Of a DNA stretch of 64,000 nt, positions 38,865 to 51,120 are shown piece after piece. Origin of the DNA: Stenotrophomonas acidaminiphila (lineage in GTDB: Bacteria; Pseudomonadota; Gammaproteobacteria; Xanthomonadales; Xanthomonadaceae). Made by a program: the position numbers and the translations under genes. The stretch lies in the NCBI GenBank assembly GCA_002951995.1, contig CP019797.1:852501-916500 (forward strand), read 5' to 3'. Numbering within the stretch: position 1 is the stretch's first letter; every line of letters starts with the position of its first letter. Under the pieces are notes generated by a model, which saw only the letters and a list, made by a program, of their open reading frames with translations, ran no database searches and was not told the origin of the DNA.

Positions 38865-39176
38865 ATGTCAGCTTTCAACCGCATCGCGGTGTCGTCACTT
38901 GGAGCGGCCGCAGCCGTGGTTCTGGCCGGTTGTGCGTCGTCGGGCAAGCCGGTGGCGGCAGCGCCCGCGGAAAAGCCGGTCACGGTGACGGTGGAAGCGC
39001 CGATGGCGGAGAAGGACGCACTGGGCAACTACCGCTTCCTGATGCAGCAGGCGGGCAAGAACATGAGCGCCGACCAGTTCGATGCCTGGATGAAGGCCAA
39101 CGGCATCCGCGTCGCCCGTGGGGGCGCGGCGGCCAAGCCCGAGGCGGCGCCAGCCGCGCCGGCAGCGAAGCGGTAG
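38865..39176 (+). CDS. Small lipoprotein with FDAWMKA motif
   Basis: 103 residues. The signal peptide ends in a canonical lipobox, LAGC with Cys23. After an Ala/Pro spacer comes YRFLMQQAGKNMSADQFDAW, then MKANGIRVARG. This matches the C terminus of the exported protein encoded at 37435-37923. It ends in an Ala/Pro/Lys tail. GAGG lies 10 bases before the ATG. Function unknown; probably an outer-membrane lipoprotein. The insertion sequence begins 41 bases downstream. Confidence 0.82.
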   Translation: MSAFNRIAVSSLGAAAAVVLAGCASSGKPVAAAPAEKPVTVTVEAPMAEKDALGNYRFLMQQAGKNMSADQFDAWMKANGIRVARGGAAAKPEAAPAAPAAKR

Positions 39177-39238
39177 CGCGGCGGCCGCCACGGTCTGCCG
39201 CCAATGTCTTAAAAGAAGGTAATTCCCCTAGGTTCTGG

Positions 39239-39254
39239 ACCAGCTTAGGCTGGT
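39239..39254 (+). promoter_or_regulatory. Hairpin before the transposase start
   Basis: ACCAGC-TTAG-GCTGGT ends 4 bases before the transposase ATG, where a ribosome binding site would lie; none is obvious. Such structures in insertion sequences limit transposase translation from read-through transcripts. Confidence 0.45.
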
Positions 39255-39258
39255 TCTC

Positions 39259-40050
39259 ATGCGCAAATGCACTGTCTGTGGACGTGCCCGGTTCTGGGCC
39301 TTGGCCGACGGCCGGTACAAGTGCCGGTCCTGCGGTTGCCGTCAGCGAGACGCGCTGGCAGCGTGGGATAGCCTGTGGCTCAGCGATGCCCAGAAGCGCC
39401 AGTTGATCGAGCGCTTCATGCTTGGTGTGCCGGTCTATCGGCAGCGTTTCCGGCCAGTCTGCGGGGCCAACACGGCCGAGAAGATGTACCGGCTACTGCG
39501 GGCCTGTTGTGCACATGCCGAGCAGTGGCGAGAGCCATTCACCGGCGCCTTGGAATGCGACGAAACCACCTTCGGAGGTGCTCGCCACGGCCCGCGCGGC
39601 TGGGGCGCCCTGGCCAAGGTGATCGTGTTCGGGATCATCAAGCGCAACGGTCAGGTCAAGGCGATGCCGATCGCCACCCATGATCGTAAGGCGGTCATGC
39701 AGCAGATCGACGCTCACACCCGCGAGGGCTCGCTCTACTACACCGACCAGTGGCAGGCCTACGCCACCCTGAAACTGCGCGGAGACCATGTGGTCATCCG
39801 CAAGGAGAAGGGGCGACCGGTCGGGCGTGACCATATCAACGGCATTGAGGGCTTCTGGAGCTACGCCAAGAACTGGCTGTATCCGTACCGTGGCGTGCCC
39901 AGCAAATACTTCCACCTCTATCTGGGCGAGGTTTGCTACCGCTTCAATCACCGCAACGAAGACCTGCAAACCCTGCTATACAAGCTTCTACGCGAAATCC
40001 CAATCACAAAACTCTCCCCACTTTGGGTCCAAAAGTGGGGAATTACCTAA
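39259..40050 (+). CDS. IS1595-family transposase
   Basis: 263 residues. An N-terminal zinc ribbon has Cys4, Cys7, Cys22 and Cys25. The catalytic DDE/N-type core has ECDETTFGGARHG (first Asp), YYTDQWQAYATL (second Asp) and DHINGIEGFWSYAK (Asn/Glu region). It catalyses excision and insertion of the element. The TAA stop (40048-40050) lies outside the element, in the target duplication, so the gene relies on the insertion site for its stop. Confidence 0.93.
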   Translation: MRKCTVCGRARFWALADGRYKCRSCGCRQRDALAAWDSLWLSDAQKRQLIERFMLGVPVYRQRFRPVCGANTAEKMYRLLRACCAHAEQWREPFTGALECDETTFGGARHGPRGWGALAKVIVFGIIKRNGQVKAMPIATHDRKAVMQQIDAHTREGSLYYTDQWQAYATLKLRGDHVVIRKEKGRPVGRDHINGIEGFWSYAKNWLYPYRGVPSKYFHLYLGEVCYRFNHRNEDLQTLLYKLLREIPITKLSPLWVQKWGIT

Positions 40051-40079
40051 AAGAAAACAGGCGCCCTGGGGCGCCTGTT
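40048..40079 (-). terminator. Terminator of kbl, carrying the IS target site
   Basis: Read on the minus strand: a 10-bp stem (40056-40065 with 40070-40079) with a 4-base loop and the tail TTCTTTTA, the complement of TAAAAGAA. The tail is the duplicated target of the insertion sequence, so the terminator is still intact next to kbl. Confidence 0.85.
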
Positions 40080-40095
40080 CTCATTGGGGGCCCGC

Positions 40096-41310
40096 TCAGC
40101 CCTTGATGACGCCCAGTTCCCGGCCGATGCGGGTGAAGGCGTCGATGGCGCGGTCCAGGTGCTCGCGGCTGTGCGCGGCGCTCATCTGCGTGCGGATGCG
40201 CGCCTGGCCCTTGGGCACCACCGGGAAGAAGAAGCCGATCGCATAGATGCCTTCTTCCAGCAGGCGCTCGGCGAACTTCTGCGCCAGCGGTGCGTCGTAC
40301 AGCATCACCGGGCTGATCGGGTGCACGCCGGGCTTCACGTCGAAGCCGGCGGCGCTCATCTTCTCGCGGAAGTAGGCGGTGTTTTCGGCCAGCCTGCGGC
40401 GCAGGTCGTCGGCCTTGTCGAGCATGTCGAAGGCCTTGATGCCGGCGGCGACCACGTGCGGTGGCAGCGAGTTGGAGAACAGGTACGGGCGCGAGCGCTG
40501 GCGCAGCAGCTCGATCACTTCGGCGCTGGCGCAGGTGAAGCCGCCCAGCGCGCCGCCCATGGCCTTGCCCAGGGTGCCGGTGATGATGTCGATCTTGTCG
40601 AGCACGCCCTTGACCTCGGCCGAGCCGCGGCCAGTGGCGCCGAGGAAGCCGGTGGCATGGCATTCGTCGATGTGCACCAGTGCGTTGTACTTCTTGGCCA
40701 GCGCGGTGATCTCGTCCAGCGGGGCGATGAAGCCGTCCATCGAGAACACGCCGTCGGTGGTGATCAGCTTGGTCCTGCAGCCGGCGGCATCGGCGGCCTG
40801 CAGCTGCGCTTCCAGGTCGGCCATGTCGCAGTTGGCGTAGCGGAAGCGCCTGGCCTTGCACAGGCGCACGCCGTCGATGATCGAGGCGTGGTTGAGCGCA
40901 TCGGAGATGATCGCGTCGTTCTCGCCCAGCAGCGGCTCGAACAGGCCGCCGTTGGCGTCGAAGCAGGCGGCATAGAGGATGGTGTCGTCCTTGCCGAAGA
41001 ACTCGGCGATCTGCTTTTCCAGCTGCTTGTGCAGGTCCTGGGTGCCGCAGATGAAGCGCACCGAGGCCATGCCGAAGCCGTGGCTGTCCAGCGCGTCCTT
41101 GGCGGCCTGGATCAGCGCCGGGTGGTCGGCCAGGCCCAGGTAGTTGTTGGCGCAGAAGTTCAGCACGCTGCGGCCATCGTCCAGGGTGATCTCGGCCGAC
41201 TGCGGGCTGGTGATGATGCGTTCGGACTTGAACAACCCCTGCGCGCGGATGGCGTCCAGTTCCTCGGCGTAGTGCCGGGTGAGCGGGGAAGTGTGCGCGT
41301 TGGCGGTCAT
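40096..41310 (-). CDS. kbl: Glycine C-acetyltransferase (2-amino-3-ketobutyrate CoA ligase)
   Basis: 404-residue PLP enzyme of the alpha-oxoamine synthase family, cleaving 2-amino-3-ketobutyrate with CoA to glycine and acetyl-Co[33 protein letters not shown] and the PLP Lys in [16 protein letters not shown] are present. ATG 41310 ([18 protein letters not shown]) fits the family. It completes threonine degradation after Tdh, whose gene lies 6.4 kb away on the same strand. Confidence 0.96.
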   Translation of the reverse strand: MTANAHTSPLTRHYAEELDAIRAQGLFKSERIITSPQSAEITLDDGRSVLNFCANNYLGLADHPALIQAAKDALDSHGFGMASVRFICGTQDLHKQLEKQIAEFFGKDDTILYAACFDANGGLFEPLLGENDAIISDALNHASIIDGVRLCKARRFRYANCDMADLEAQLQAADAAGCRTKLITTDGVFSMDGFIAPLDEITALAKKYNALVHIDECHATGFLGATGRGSAEVKGVLDKIDIITGTLGKAMGGALGGFTCASAEVIELLRQRSRPYLFSNSLPPHVVAAGIKAFDMLDKADDLRRRLAENTAYFREKMSAAGFDVKPGVHPISPVMLYDAPLAQKFAERLLEEGIYAIGFFFPVVPKGQARIRTQMSAAHSREHLDRAIDAFTRIGRELGVIKG

Positions 41311-41471
41311 GGCAGGGTTTTGCGGTGGAGGGAGTGACGATTCTAGCGGCCTGGCGTTGCCGCCGCCGGTTTCATGGGGAATGGCTATAAGCGCCACGGC
41401 CGAAGTCATTTCTCCGTGTGCGTGTGCGCCCGCAGCATCGACGCTCCACCCCTGCCTTCCAGGAGCCACCG

Positions 41472-42899
41472 ATGACCGCCCCCTTGTTCCCGTCCACCGC
41501 GCCGACCAGGAAGCTGTTGTCCCTCAGCCTGGCCGTGGCGCTGTGCGGGGTGGCGGCATCGGCGCAGGCGCAGCAGCCCACCGTGGAACAACTGCAGCAG
41601 CGCCTGGAGCGGCTGGAACGCCTGGCCGGCGTGTCCGGCGTGGCAGCCGTCGAAGGTGTCGACCTGGCCGGGCTGGACCAGCGCCTGCGCATCCTCGAGC
41701 GCCGCCTGGAGCTGCAGGAGGAAGAGCGGGTGGCCGCCGCCCGGGCCGCGCCGCAGATCACCGTCGACCCGAAGGGCGCCGCGTTCCGGTCCGGCGACGG
41801 CAACTACGAGCTCAAGCTGCGCGGCCTGCTGCAGGGCGACGCGCGCGTGTTCGTCGGCGATGGCAACCAGAACGACAGCTTCCTGCTGCGCACCGCCCGG
41901 CCCACGCTGGAAGGCTCGCTGGGCAAGCGGGTCGCCTACCGCTTCACCCCGGAGTTCGCCGGCGACAGCGCGACCATCGTCGATGCCTATGTCGACCTGC
42001 GCTTCAATCCGGCCCATGTGCTGCGCGTGGGCAAGTTCACCTCGCCGGTGGGACTGGAGCGCCTGCAGTCCTCGGCGGCCCTGGTGGACGTCGAGCGCGC
42101 GCTGCCCAGCGAGCTTGCGCCGAACCGCGACTTGGGCGTGCAGCTGCAGGGCGAGCTGGCCGCGGGCAGGTTCAGCTACGCGCTGGGCGTGTTCAACGGC
42201 GCGGTCGATGGCCGCGACGCGACGAGCAGCAACCCCGACGATGATTTCGAGATCGCCGGCCGCGTGTTCTTCGAGCCGCTCAAGGGCAGCGACAGCGCAT
42301 GGGCGGGGCTGGGCGTCGGCCTGGGCGCGAGTGCCGGGCAGAAACATGGCGTTGGCAGCAGCTTCCTGCCGCGCTACCGCACCCCGGGCCAGGCGACCTT
42401 CTTCAGCTACCGCAGCACGGTGGCCGCCGACGGCGACACGCTGCGCTGGTCGCCGCAGGGCTGGTTCTACCGCAACGGCTTCGGCCTGCAGGCCGAGTAC
42501 ATCGTTTCGCGCCAGGAAGTGGCCCGCGACGCACGTCGCACCGCCCTGGAACACCGCGCCTGGCAGGCGACGGCCAGCTACGTCCTGACCGGCGAGGACG
42601 CCGGCTACCGCGGGGTGACGCCGGCGCGCCCGTTCGGCGTCAACGGTGGGCGCGGGGCATTCGAGCTCACTGCGCGCTACGGCGAACTGCAAGCCGACGG
42701 GGCGGCGTTCCCGTTCTACGCCGATCCGGCCGCCTCGGCTGCGCGCATCCGGTCGTGGACGGTGGGCGCGAACTGGTACCTCACCGCGAACCTCAGGCTC
42801 GCCACCAACTACCTGCACAGCCGCTTCGGTGCCGTTGCCGGCGCCCAGAGGCTGGCCGACGAAAAAGCCGTTTTCTCGCGCCTGCAAGTTTCCTTCTGA
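41472..42899 (+). CDS. OprO/OprP-like outer membrane porin
   Basis: 475 residues. A signal peptide ([20 protein letters not shown]), a coiled-coil segment rich in Glu/Leu/Arg (about residues 33-95) and a beta-barrel domain follow. The barrel domain is like that of phosphate-selective porins ([54 protein letters not shown]). It ends in Phe. AGGAG lies 6 bases before the ATG. It is the first gene of the sulfate operon, 12 bases before sbp, so it may pass sulfate. A -10-like TATAAG is at 41386-41391. Confidence 0.9.
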   Translation: MTAPLFPSTAPTRKLLSLSLAVALCGVAASAQAQQPTVEQLQQRLERLERLAGVSGVAAVEGVDLAGLDQRLRILERRLELQEEERVAAARAAPQITVDPKGAAFRSGDGNYELKLRGLLQGDARVFVGDGNQNDSFLLRTARPTLEGSLGKRVAYRFTPEFAGDSATIVDAYVDLRFNPAHVLRVGKFTSPVGLERLQSSAALVDVERALPSELAPNRDLGVQLQGELAAGRFSYALGVFNGAVDGRDATSSNPDDDFEIAGRVFFEPLKGSDSAWAGLGVGLGASAGQKHGVGSSFLPRYRTPGQATFFSYRSTVAADGDTLRWSPQGWFYRNGFGLQAEYIVSRQEVARDARRTALEHRAWQATASYVLTGEDAGYRGVTPARPFGVNGGRGAFELTARYGELQADGAAFPFYADPAASAARIRSWTVGANWYLTANLRLATNYLHSRFGAVAGAQRLADEKAVFSRLQVSF

Positions 42900-42911
42900 C
42901 GGAGAGCCCTC

Positions 42912-43934
42912 GTGAAGCAGTCCTTCCTTCCCCGTATCGGCGCGGCCGCGGTGGCTTTCGCGCTGGCCTTCGCGTCCGGCGCCGTGCTTGCCCGCGACGT
43001 GCAGCTGCTCAATGTCTCCTACGACCCCACCCGCGAGCTGTACCGCGACTTCAACGCCGCGTTCGCCAGGCACTGGAAGGAAACCAGGGGCGACAACGTC
43101 AGCATCGAAACCTCGCATGGTGGTTCGGGCAAGCAGGCGCGCGCGGTGATCGATGGCATCGAGGCCGACGTGGTGACGCTGGCGCTGGCCTACGACGTGG
43201 ATGCGATCGCGCAGAAGTCGCGGCTGCTGCCGGCCAACTGGCAGTCGCGGCTGCCGGACAACAGCGCGCCGTACACCTCGACCATCGTGTTCCTGGTGCG
43301 CAAGGGCAACCCCAAGGCGATCCGCGACTGGCCGGACCTGCTGCGCGCCGGGGTTTCGGTGGTGACGCCCAATCCCAAGACGTCCGGCGGCGCGCGCTGG
43401 AACTACCTGGCCGCCTGGGCGTACGCCGAGCACATTTTCAACGGCGACCGCGCACGCATCCTCAACTACATGCGCGCGCTGTTCCGCAACGTGCCGGTGC
43501 TGGATACCGGCGCGCGTGGCGCCACCACCACCTTCGTGCAGCGCGGCATCGGCGATGTGCTGCTGGCCTGGGAGAACGAGGCATTCCTGGCGCAGGAAGA
43601 GCTGGGCCCGGACAAGTTCGAGATCGTGGTGCCGCGGCAGTCGATCCTGGCCGAGCCCCCGGTGGCGCTGGTGGACCGCAACGTCGACCGGCATGGCACC
43701 CGCGAGGTGGCGCAGGCCTACCTGAACTACCTGTACTCGCCCGAAGGGCAGCGCATCGCCGCCCGCCACTATTACCGCCCGCGCAATCCGCAGTACGCCG
43801 ATCCGGCCGACATCGCGCGGTTCCCGCAGGTGCGGCTGGTCACCCTCCGCGAGGTGTTCGGTTCCTGGGAAAAGGCGCAGGCCGAGCACTTCGCCGACGG
43901 CGGCCTGTTCGACCAGATCCAGGCGGGCAAGTAA
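42912..43934 (+). CDS. sbp: Sulfate-binding periplasmic protein
   Basis: 340 residues from a GTG start. Signal peptide to about residue 27 ([12 protein letters not shown]). Family motifs: [34 protein letters not shown], the sulfate-binding loop [16 protein letters not shown], and [18 protein letters not shown]. It delivers sulfate or thiosulfate to CysTWA. CysP would be an alternative name. Confidence 0.95.
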   Translation: MKQSFLPRIGAAAVAFALAFASGAVLARDVQLLNVSYDPTRELYRDFNAAFARHWKETRGDNVSIETSHGGSGKQARAVIDGIEADVVTLALAYDVDAIAQKSRLLPANWQSRLPDNSAPYTSTIVFLVRKGNPKAIRDWPDLLRAGVSVVTPNPKTSGGARWNYLAAWAYAEHIFNGDRARILNYMRALFRNVPVLDTGARGATTTFVQRGIGDVLLAWENEAFLAQEELGPDKFEIVVPRQSILAEPPVALVDRNVDRHGTREVAQAYLNYLYSPEGQRIAARHYYRPRNPQYADPADIARFPQVRLVTLREVFGSWEKAQAEHFADGGLFDQIQAGK

Positions 43935-43937
43935 GCG

Positions 43938-44792
43938 GTGGCCGCGAACGCCGCCGCACTGGCGCCGCCACGGCGCCCCCCGCGGGTGCTGCCCGGGTTT
44001 GGCCTGGGCATGGGCATCACCCTGTTCTGGCTGGGGCTGATCGTGCTGGTCCCGCTGGCCGGGGTGTTCCTGCGCGCCGCCGGGCTGGGCGTGGACGGCA
44101 TCTGGCGGATATGGAGCGAGCCGCGCGTGCTGTCGGCGCTGCGCCTGAGCTTCGGCACCGCCTTCGCCGCGGCCGCGTTCAACACGCTGATGGGCACCTG
44201 GGTGGCCTGGGTGTTCGTGCGCTACCGCTTCCCGGGCCGGCGCCTGTTCGATGCCTTGATCGACCTGCCGTTCGCGCTGCCCACCGCGGTGGCCGGCATC
44301 GCGCTCACCGCGCTGTACGGCGGACAGGGCTGGGTCGGGCGCTGGCTGGAGCCGCTCGGCCTGAAGATCGCCTACACGCCGCTGGGCATCGTGGTCGCCC
44401 TGGTGTTCGTCGGCCTGCCGTTCGTGGTGCGCATTGTGCAGCCGGTGCTGGCCGAAGCCGAGCCTGAACTCGAGGAAGCGGCGGCAACCCTGGGCGCCAG
44501 CCGCTGGCAGACCCTGGCGCGGGTGGTCGTGCCGGCGCTGTGGCCGGCGATGCTGACCGGCTTTGCGCTGGCGTTCGCGCGCGGGGTGGGCGAGTACGGC
44601 TCGGTGATCTTCATCGCCGGCAACCTGCCCAACGCCACCGAGATCGCACCGCTGCTGATCACCATCCGCCTGGAGGAATTCGACTACGCCGGCGCCACCG
44701 CCATCGCCGCGGCGATGCTGCTGCTGTCCTTCGCGCTGCTGCTGCTGGTCAACCTCGTGCAGGGCCGCCTGCAGCGCCGGGGCGCCCGGTGA
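43938..44792 (+). CDS. cysT: Sulfate ABC transporter permease CysT
   Basis: 284 residues from GTG 43938, 3 bases after the sbp stop. Six membrane segments. The EAA loop that contacts CysA reads [22 protein letters not shown], and [17 protein letters not shown] is typical of CysT (CysU). It forms the channel with CysW. Its stop overlaps the cysW start. Confidence 0.95.
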   Translation: MAANAAALAPPRRPPRVLPGFGLGMGITLFWLGLIVLVPLAGVFLRAAGLGVDGIWRIWSEPRVLSALRLSFGTAFAAAAFNTLMGTWVAWVFVRYRFPGRRLFDALIDLPFALPTAVAGIALTALYGGQGWVGRWLEPLGLKIAYTPLGIVVALVFVGLPFVVRIVQPVLAEAEPELEEAAATLGASRWQTLARVVVPALWPAMLTGFALAFARGVGEYGSVIFIAGNLPNATEIAPLLITIRLEEFDYAGATAIAAAMLLLSFALLLLVNLVQGRLQRRGAR

Positions 44793-45730
44793 ACGAATGG
44801 GTGTCGCCGCTGCCGGTGCAGGCCATGCATGAAGCCACGGCGCCCGCGCCGCGCCGGGTCACCACCGAGCCGGGCTGGGTGCAGGCGTTGCTGGTGCTCG
44901 GCGCGCTCGGGTTCCTGCTGTCGTTCCTGCTGTTGCCGCTGCTGCTGGTGTTCGCCGAAGCACTGCGCGGCGGCATGCAGGCGGCGTGGAGCGCGGTGAG
45001 CGACGCCGACGCACTGTCGGCGGTGCGGCTGACGTTGCTGGTCACCGCGATCGTGATCCCGCTCAATCTCGTGTTCGGCGTGGCCGCGGCCTGGGTGGTG
45101 AGCAAGCACCGCTTCCCCGGCAAGCGCTGGCTGGTGACCCTGATCGACCTGCCGTTCTCGGTGTCGCCGGTGGTCGCCGGACTGGTGTTCGTCCTGCTGT
45201 TCGGCCGCAATGGCTGGCTGTGGCCGCTGATCGAGGACGGGCTGCGCCTGCACCTGCCGGTGGTGGGCGAGGTGCTGCTGCAGCTGCCGCGCATCGTCTT
45301 CGCGATCCCCGGCATCGTGCTGGCGACCACCTTCGTCACCTTCCCGTTCATCGCCCGCGAACTGATGCCGCTCATGGAGCAGCAGGGCAGCGACGAGGAA
45401 CTGGCCGCGCTCACCCTGGGGGCCAATGCCTGGCAGATGTTCTGGAAGGTGACCCTGCCCAACATCCGCTGGGGCCTGCTGTACGGGGTATTGCTGTGCA
45501 GTGCGCGGGCGATGGGCGAGTTCGGCGCGGTGTCGGTGGTGTCCGGGCACATCCGCGGGCGCACCAACACGCTGCCGCTGCACGTGGAGATCCTCTACAA
45601 CGAATACGCCTACAGCGCCGCGTTCGCCTGCGCCTCGCTGCTGGCCGCCAGCGCACTGCTGACGCTGGCGCTGAAGACTTTCCTGGAATGGCGCCACGGC
45701 CAGTCGCTGGCCGCCGCGCATCGCCACTGA
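44789..45730 (+). CDS. cysW: Sulfate ABC transporter permease CysW
   Basis: 313 residues, GTG start overlapping the cysT stop (GTGA). Six membrane segments; the EAA loop is [20 protein letters not shown], followed by [19 protein letters not shown], typical of CysW. Partner of CysT in the sulfate/thiosulfate importer. Confidence 0.95.
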   Translation: MNEWVSPLPVQAMHEATAPAPRRVTTEPGWVQALLVLGALGFLLSFLLLPLLLVFAEALRGGMQAAWSAVSDADALSAVRLTLLVTAIVIPLNLVFGVAAAWVVSKHRFPGKRWLVTLIDLPFSVSPVVAGLVFVLLFGRNGWLWPLIEDGLRLHLPVVGEVLLQLPRIVFAIPGIVLATTFVTFPFIARELMPLMEQQGSDEELAALTLGANAWQMFWKVTLPNIRWGLLYGVLLCSARAMGEFGAVSVVSGHIRGRTNTLPLHVEILYNEYAYSAAFACASLLAASALLTLALKTFLEWRHGQSLAAAHRH

Positions 45731-45739
45731 GGTGAATCG

Positions 45740-46783
45740 ATGAACATCCGCATACAGCAACTGGGCAAGCGTTTTGGTGCCTTCGCCGCGCTCGACGGCG
45801 TCAACCTCGATATCCGCAGCGGCGAACTGCTGGCGCTGCTCGGGCCCTCCGGTTCGGGCAAGACCACCCTGCTGCGCGCGCTCGCCGGGCTGGAACATCC
45901 GGACCAGGGGCGGATCCTGTTCGAGGGCGAGGACGCCACCGCGCTGAGCGTGCAGGCGCGCCGTGCCGGCTTCGTGTTCCAGCACTACGCGCTGTTCCGG
46001 CACATGGACGTGCGCGCCAACATCGCTTTCGGCCTGGAAGTACGACGCGGCGCGCGGCGCTGGCCGAAGGCGCGCATCGACGCCCGCGTCGACGAACTTC
46101 TGGCGCTGGTGCAGCTCGAGGGCCTGGGCGGGCGCTATCCGACCCAGCTGTCCGGCGGCCAGCGCCAGCGCGTGGCGCTGGCGCGTGCGCTGGCGATCGA
46201 GCCGCGTGTGCTGCTGCTGGACGAGCCGTTCGGGGCGCTGGACGCGCAGGTGCGCCGTGACCTGCGCCGCTGGCTGCGCGAGCTGCACGACCGCACCGGA
46301 CTGACCACGGTGTTCGTCACCCATGACCAGGAAGAAGCGCTGGAACTGGCCGACCGGGTGGCGATCCTCCACCATGGCCGCATCGAACAGGTCGGCAGCC
46401 CGGGCGAGGTCTACGACCGGCCGCAGTCGCCGTTCGTGTACGGCTTCGTCGGCGAAGCCAACCGCCTGCCGGCGCGCACCGACGGCGAGGCGCTGGAGGT
46501 GGCGGGCGCGCGCTGGCCGCGGCCGGCCAGCCTGCCCGAGGCCGCCGCGCTGGAGGTGTACGTGCGCCCGGAGGACATGCGTGTCGGCGATGCCGGCGAC
46601 TGGACGGGGACCGTGCTGTCGGTGCAGCGCAGTGGCGCCCGGGCGCGGTTGCGCGCGCGGCTGCGCACGGCCGCGGTGGACGTGGAGGTCGAACTGCCGC
46701 CGGACGCGCCGGCGTACGCCGCCGGGCAGGTGGTCGCGCTGGCGGCGCGGCGCCACGGGGTGTTCGCGGCGGACGCGGGGTAG
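45740..46783 (+). CDS. cysA: Sulfate ABC transporter ATP-binding protein CysA
   Basis: 347 residues. Walker [17 protein letters not shown], signature [15 protein letters not shown], Walker [18 protein letters not shown] and the H-loop [12 protein letters not shown] are all present. A C-terminal TOBE-like domain follows. AGGTGA precedes the ATG. Last gene of the porin-sbp-cysTWA operon. CysB-type control is expected from other bacteria; no regulator gene is in the window. Confidence 0.96.
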   Translation: MNIRIQQLGKRFGAFAALDGVNLDIRSGELLALLGPSGSGKTTLLRALAGLEHPDQGRILFEGEDATALSVQARRAGFVFQHYALFRHMDVRANIAFGLEVRRGARRWPKARIDARVDELLALVQLEGLGGRYPTQLSGGQRQRVALARALAIEPRVLLLDEPFGALDAQVRRDLRRWLRELHDRTGLTTVFVTHDQEEALELADRVAILHHGRIEQVGSPGEVYDRPQSPFVYGFVGEANRLPARTDGEALEVAGARWPRPASLPEAAALEVYVRPEDMRVGDAGDWTGTVLSVQRSGARARLRARLRTAAVDVEVELPPDAPAYAAGQVVALAARRHGVFAADAG

Positions 46784-46904
46784 GGCGCCGCGCGTTGGCG
46801 GGCGCGGGGTGGTGGCGCGACGAAACGCTGGCGTCCGGGATCATTTTGGTTAAGAATTTGTAAATTGTGCGCCGCCGCGGCGCCCACCCCACCCGGAGAC
46901 CCGC

Positions 46905-47600
46905 ATGATCCCCTGCAAGCGTGTTGCAGCCGTTGCCTGTGCTGCCCTGCTGTCCCTGCCGTTCACTGCCTCTGCCGAAGACGCCTCGCCCCTGAGCTGG
47001 GAAGTCGCCGCGGTGTCGGATTACCTGTTCCGCGGCGTCTCGCAGACCGACGAGAAGCCGACCGTGCAGGGCAGCGTCACCTGGACCACGTCCAGCGGCC
47101 TGTATGTCGGCAGCTTTGCCTCGGGCGTGGATTTCGGCGAGGGCAGCCCCGACGTCGAGGTGGACTACTTCGTCGGCTACGGCTTCGACGTCAGCGACGC
47201 GGTCAACGTCGACCTGATGCTCAACCGCTACACCTACCCGGGTGCCAGCGAGATGGCCTACAACGAGCTGGTCACCACCACCACCATCGCCGAGCACTGG
47301 AAGGTCAACGTCAGCTACACCAACGACGTGTGGGGCAGCAGCACCACCGGCTGGTATTACGGCCTCGGCGGCGAGTGGGCGCTGCCCAACGATTTCAGCC
47401 TCAACGCCAACGTCGGCCGCAGCGTGTTCAACGACAGCGACGTGGCCCAGGACTACACCGACTGGGGCGTGGGCGTGGGCCGCAGCTTCGGCATCGCCAA
47501 TGTCTCGCTGGGCTACTACGGCACCGACGGCAAGGGCCGCGACAACTTCGGCAAGCTGGCCGACAACCGCGTGGTGCTGGCGGTCAAGATCGCGCGCTGA
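46905..47600 (+). CDS. TorF-family putative porin
   Basis: 231 residues. A signal peptide (VAAVACAALLSLPFTASAED) is followed by a beta-rich barrel. WEVAAVSDYLFRGVSQTDEKP and FVGYGFDVSD fit the conserved Gcw-chp/TorF family of small outer-membrane proteins of uncertain function. GGAG precedes the ATG. Monocistronic, with an AT-rich stretch (46843-46866) upstream and a terminator downstream. Confidence 0.88.
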   Translation: MIPCKRVAAVACAALLSLPFTASAEDASPLSWEVAAVSDYLFRGVSQTDEKPTVQGSVTWTTSSGLYVGSFASGVDFGEGSPDVEVDYFVGYGFDVSDAVNVDLMLNRYTYPGASEMAYNELVTTTTIAEHWKVNVSYTNDVWGSSTTGWYYGLGGEWALPNDFSLNANVGRSVFNDSDVAQDYTDWGVGVGRSFGIANVSLGYYGTDGKGRDNFGKLADNRVVLAVKIAR

Positions 47601-47619
47601 GCACAGCGGCGCGAGCAAA

Positions 47620-47647
47620 GAGAAAGGCGCCGCAAGGCGCCTTTCTC
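47620..47647. terminator. Terminator between the TorF-family gene and tdh
   Basis: A 12-bp perfect stem (GAGAAAGGCGCC at 47620-47631 with 47636-47647) and a GCAA loop. The AAA/TTT within the stem lets it act on both strands, as expected between convergent genes. Confidence 0.8.
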
Positions 47648-47686
47648 GTTCCTGCGCGGCTGCCGGGCGGGCCCGGCAGCCGCGTC

Positions 47687-48724
47687 TCAGTTCCAGCTAA
47701 GCACGACCTTGCCGGCCTTGCCCTGTTCCATCAGCTCGAAGCCTTCCTGGAAGCGGTCCACCGGCAGTTGGTGGGTGAGCACCTTGCCCAGCGGGAAGCC
47801 GGACAGCACCAGCTGGGTCATCTTGTACCAGGTCTCGTACATCTTGCGGCCGTAGATGCCTTGCACGGTCAGGCCCTTGAAGATGATCTTGTCCCAGTCG
47901 CAGCCGGCGCCCTTGGGCATGATGCCGAGCATGGCGATCTTGCCGCCGTGGTACATGCAGTCGAGCATGTCGTTGAACGCGCGCGGGTTGCCGCTCATCT
48001 CCAGGCCCACGTCGAAGCCTTCCATGTGCAGGTCGGCCATCACGTCCTTCAGCGACTGGTTGGCGACGTTGACCACGCGGGTGGCGCCCATGTCGGCGGC
48101 CAGCTTCAGGCGGAAATCGTTGACGTCGGTGACCACCACGTTGCGCGCGCCGATGTGCTTGCAGATGCCGGCGGCGATGATGCCGATCGGGCCGGCGCCG
48201 GTGATCAGCACGTCCTCGCCGATCACGTCGAACTCCAGCGCGCAGTGCGCGGCGTTGCCGTAGGGGTCGAAGAACGCGGCCAGTTCGGACGGGATCTGAT
48301 CCGGGATCGGCCACAGGTTGCTGGCCGGCATCACCATGTATTCGGCGAAGGCGCCGTTGACGTTGACGCCGATGCCCACGGTGTTGGGGCACAGGTGCGG
48401 GCGGCCGCCGCGGCAGTTGCGGCAGTGGCCGCAGACGATGTGGCCTTCGGCCGACACCCGCTGGCCGATCTCGTAGCCGGTGACGCCGGGACCGATCGCG
48501 GCGATGCGGCCGACGAACTCGTGGCCGATGGTCAGGCCCGGCTTGATGGTGCGCTGGCTCCACTCGTCCCACAGGTAGATGTGCAGGTCGGTGCCGCAGA
48601 TGGCGGTCTTCTCCAGCTTGATCAGCACCTCGTTGGGGCCGGGCACCGGCACCGGCACCTCTTCCATCCAGATGCCCTTGGTGGCCTCGCGCTTGACCAG
48701 CGCGCGCATCGTGTTCTGTGTCAT
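47687..48724 (-). CDS. tdh: L-threonine 3-dehydrogenase
   Basis: 345-residue zinc-dependent medium-chain dehydrogenase that oxidises threonine to 2-amino-3-ketobutyrate. Catalytic zinc region [13 protein letters not shown] and GHEFVGRI; structural zinc cysteines in [18 protein letters not shown] site [16 protein letters not shown]. The product feeds Kbl. The start at 48724 is followed five codons later by another ATG (48709). A consensus TATAAT lies on the same strand upstream. Confidence 0.96.
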   Translation of the reverse strand: MTQNTMRALVKREATKGIWMEEVPVPVPGPNEVLIKLEKTAICGTDLHIYLWDEWSQRTIKPGLTIGHEFVGRIAAIGPGVTGYEIGQRVSAEGHIVCGHCRNCRGGRPHLCPNTVGIGVNVNGAFAEYMVMPASNLWPIPDQIPSELAAFFDPYGNAAHCALEFDVIGEDVLITGAGPIGIIAAGICKHIGARNVVVTDVNDFRLKLAADMGATRVVNVANQSLKDVMADLHMEGFDVGLEMSGNPRAFNDMLDCMYHGGKIAMLGIMPKGAGCDWDKIIFKGLTVQGIYGRKMYETWYKMTQLVLSGFPLGKVLTHQLPVDRFQEGFELMEQGKAGKVVLSWN

Positions 48725-48755
48725 TGCCGGGAAACCGCAGTGGGAAAGAGTGCCG

Positions 48756-48761
48756 ATTATA
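48756..48761 (-). promoter_or_regulatory. -10 box of tdh
   Basis: TATAAT on the minus strand (complement of 48756-48761), 32 bases upstream of the tdh start. No good -35 is seen at 16-18 bases. Confidence 0.5.
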
Positions 48762-48820
48762 TGCGTGCGGCCGCCGCCCTCCGTAGCGGGAGGCGGCGCT
48801 ACGGCAACGGTTTCACCCGC

Positions 48821-48826
48821 TACAAT
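48821..48826 (+). promoter_or_regulatory. -10 box of the S46 peptidase gene
   Basis: TACAAT matches five of six consensus bases and lies 30 bases upstream of the start. The -35 region is poor. Confidence 0.45.
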
Positions 48827-48855
48827 CGGGCTTTCCATTCTTCGGGGTCCGCTTC

Positions 48856-51021
<2,166 letters not shown>

Positions 51022-51046
51022 GCCGCGTTCCGCGTTTGATCGAAGA

Positions 51047-51077
51047 CCCCGGGCGGGAAACCGCCCGGGGTTTTCTT
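51047..51077 (+). terminator. Terminator after the S46 peptidase gene
   Basis: CCCCGGGCGG (51047-51056), GAAA loop, CCGCCCGGGG (51061-51070), then TTTTCTTT. Strong intrinsic terminator. Confidence 0.92.
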
Positions 51078-51120
51078 TGCCGCCATCCGCGGCGACTCCC
51101 GGCCCCTCGACGGGCCCTTG

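Larger units (their letters stand above)
39210..40055 (+). mobile_element. IS1595-family insertion sequence with 8-bp target duplication
   Basis: The element spans 39218-40047 (830 bp). The ends are inverted repeats: GGTAATTCCCC at the left and its exact complement at the right, continuing imperfectly to TGGACC. It is flanked by a perfect 8-bp direct repeat TAAAAGAA (39210-39217 and 40048-40055), the length known for IS1595. It carries one transposase gene. The target was the T-rich tail of the kbl terminator. Intact repeats suggest a recent insertion. Confidence 0.93.
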
